The notes under the pieces: model-generated
Database searches by the model: none
What the model saw: the letters and a program-made list of their open reading frames with translations, nothing else
Told to the model about the DNA's origin: nothing
Source of the DNA: an uncultured Bacteroidia bacterium
GTDB lineage: Bacteria; Bacteroidota; Bacteroidia; Bacteroidales; F082
DNA: 64,000 nt
Direction of reading: 5' to 3'
NCBI GenBank assembly: GCA_902802535.1
Contig: CADCML010000004.1
Span: 62,001 to 126,000, forward strand
Position numbers and translations under genes: made by a program
In this document: positions 63,235-64,000 of the stretch, one piece after another
How the letters are laid out: each line of letters begins with the position of its first letter
How positions within the stretch are numbered: position 1 is the stretch's first letter

Positions 63235-64000
63235 ATGAATGCACAAGAATTAATCATCGGTCACCTGCTGCCCATTGCAGCCACCGTTGCGGTGCTTTGG
63301 GTGGTGTATCGTCTGCTGTTCCGCAACAGCAACCGACTGTATTTCAATCGTTTCTTCCTGCTTTCAAGCCTGTTATTGGCCTTGGCCATGCCTTTGCTCG
63401 GCTTGCTTTCGGGCCAGGAAGCGCCGCAAATGGTGGAGTTGAAGCAAAACCTGTTTGGCGGCGGCACGTTGCTGAACGAGGTCATCGTCACGCCCGACGG
63501 TCAGCCCATCTTGCCCGAGGTGACGGTGACAACGGATACACAGTCGCGTTTCAGTGTATGGCAAGTCATAGGTGGCATTTATTTAATAGGTGTCGGCGTG
63601 ATGACGCTGCTGTTTCTCTTCAAGTTGGGGAAACTCGTCGTGCTCATCATCCGCTCGCCCAAACGCAAGATGAGCGGTTGCACGGCGGTGTTCACGGGTC
63701 GTGAGCAAGGCTCCTTCTCGTTCTTTCGTTATGCCTTCTTCCCCAACGAAAACGTGGACCCTGACATCATGCGGCATGAGTTGAGCCACATCAATCACCA
63801 CCATTCGTGGGACATCCTTTTCGCCGAGGTGATGATGATTCTGCAATGGTTCAATCCCTTCATCTATCTGTACAAGAAGGAGTTGCAGAGTATTCACGAA
63901 TACCAGGCCGACCGCGATGTGGTGGCCACTGGCGTTGACAAAAAGAACTATATGATGCTGATCCTGCAGCAGTGCACGGCTGTCGATTTCAGCGGAATGA
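63235..64000 (+). CDS. BlaR1/MecR1-like M56 membrane metallopeptidase, cut by window end
   Basis: The first 255 residues of a membrane protease: two or three membrane helices (about 5-25, 38-58 and 105-130) and the zinc motif HELSH (His181-Glu182...His185) within IMRHELSHINHHHSWD, followed by IHEYQADRDVV with the third ligand Glu. It belongs to peptidase family M56. In Bacteroidota such proteins often carry a TonB-like or carboxypeptidase C-terminus; that part is beyond the window. It forms an operon with the BlaI-like repressor. Confidence 0.9.
   Translation, partial: MNAQELIIGHLLPIAATVAVLWVVYRLLFRNSNRLYFNRFFLLSSLLLALAMPLLGLLSGQEAPQMVELKQNLFGGGTLLNEVIVTPDGQPILPEVTVTTDTQSRFSVWQVIGGIYLIGVGVMTLLFLFKLGKLVVLIIRSPKRKMSGCTAVFTGREQGSFSFFRYAFFPNENVDPDIMRHELSHINHHHSWDILFAEVMMILQWFNPFIYLYKKELQSIHEYQADRDVVATGVDKKNYMMLILQQCTAVDFSGM

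Overview
The window looks like chromosome of a gut- or rumen-type Bacteroidales (Bacteroidota). Evidence: promoter boxes of the form TAnnTTTG sit just upstream of most first genes, lipoprotein signals are abundant, the families are Bacteroidota-typical (DUF4292, DUF4175, GH92, GH97, GH78, fused SpoIIE/HATPase regulator), and one secreted beta-helix protein carries a C-terminal tail resembling a type IX secretion sorting domain. The last point argues against a typical human gut Bacteroides. No rRNA operon, CRISPR array, plasmid or intact prophage was seen.

Layout. 1-5.8 kb (minus): partial FAD-linked oxidase, CapD/WbpM-like UDP-sugar dehydratase, then a deoxysugar block with a RhaM-family mutarotase, FucP permease and a cytidylyltransferase/GHMP-kinase fusion. 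5.8-8.4 kb (minus): envelope operon DUF4292 lipoprotein, EnvC-like factor, tiny lipoprotein, SprT-like metalloprotein. 8.5-15.7 kb (plus): lipoprotein, RND adaptor, RND pump, Fic/HTH protein and TolC-like protein, with fic translationally coupled to the TolC gene. 15.7-26.3 kb: DUF2147, ruvC, DUF1232, GH78 rhamnosidase, AlkD-like protein, map, dnaG and an AT-rich type II restriction-modification pair directly upstream of dnaG.

26.3-36.4 kb (plus): GH92 mannosidase, then a tightly coupled signalling operon: alarmone synthetase, alarmone hydrolase, aminoglycoside-phosphotransferase-like kinase, sensor/SpoIIE phosphatase/HATPase fusion and STAS antagonist, running on into mnmA. A REP-associated transposase with three REP units follows, then an RluA-type synthase ending in a heptanucleotide tandem repeat. 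36.4-43.2 kb: LysE-like transporter, beta-helix protein, a candidate small RNA, a CdiA-toxin-like nuclease, a 6S-like RNA, a mosaic leucine-rich adhesin and an outer-membrane barrel.

43.2-64 kb: DUF4175 protein, ybeY, mnmG flanked by two parS-like sites, methyltransferase, NtrY-like kinase and membrane-anchored AraC regulator, small membrane and lipoproteins, a flippase, GH97, trkH-trkA, tRNA-Thr, an LRR lipoprotein and a BlaI/BlaR1-type pair cut by the window end.

The strongest candidates for an undescribed system are the (p)ppGpp/partner-switching operon at 28.8-33.8 kb, the restriction-modification pair feeding into dnaG, the fic gene inside the efflux operon, and the two unannotated RNAs at 38.9 and 39.7 kb. 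All functions are inferred from reading the sequence; no database search was possible.
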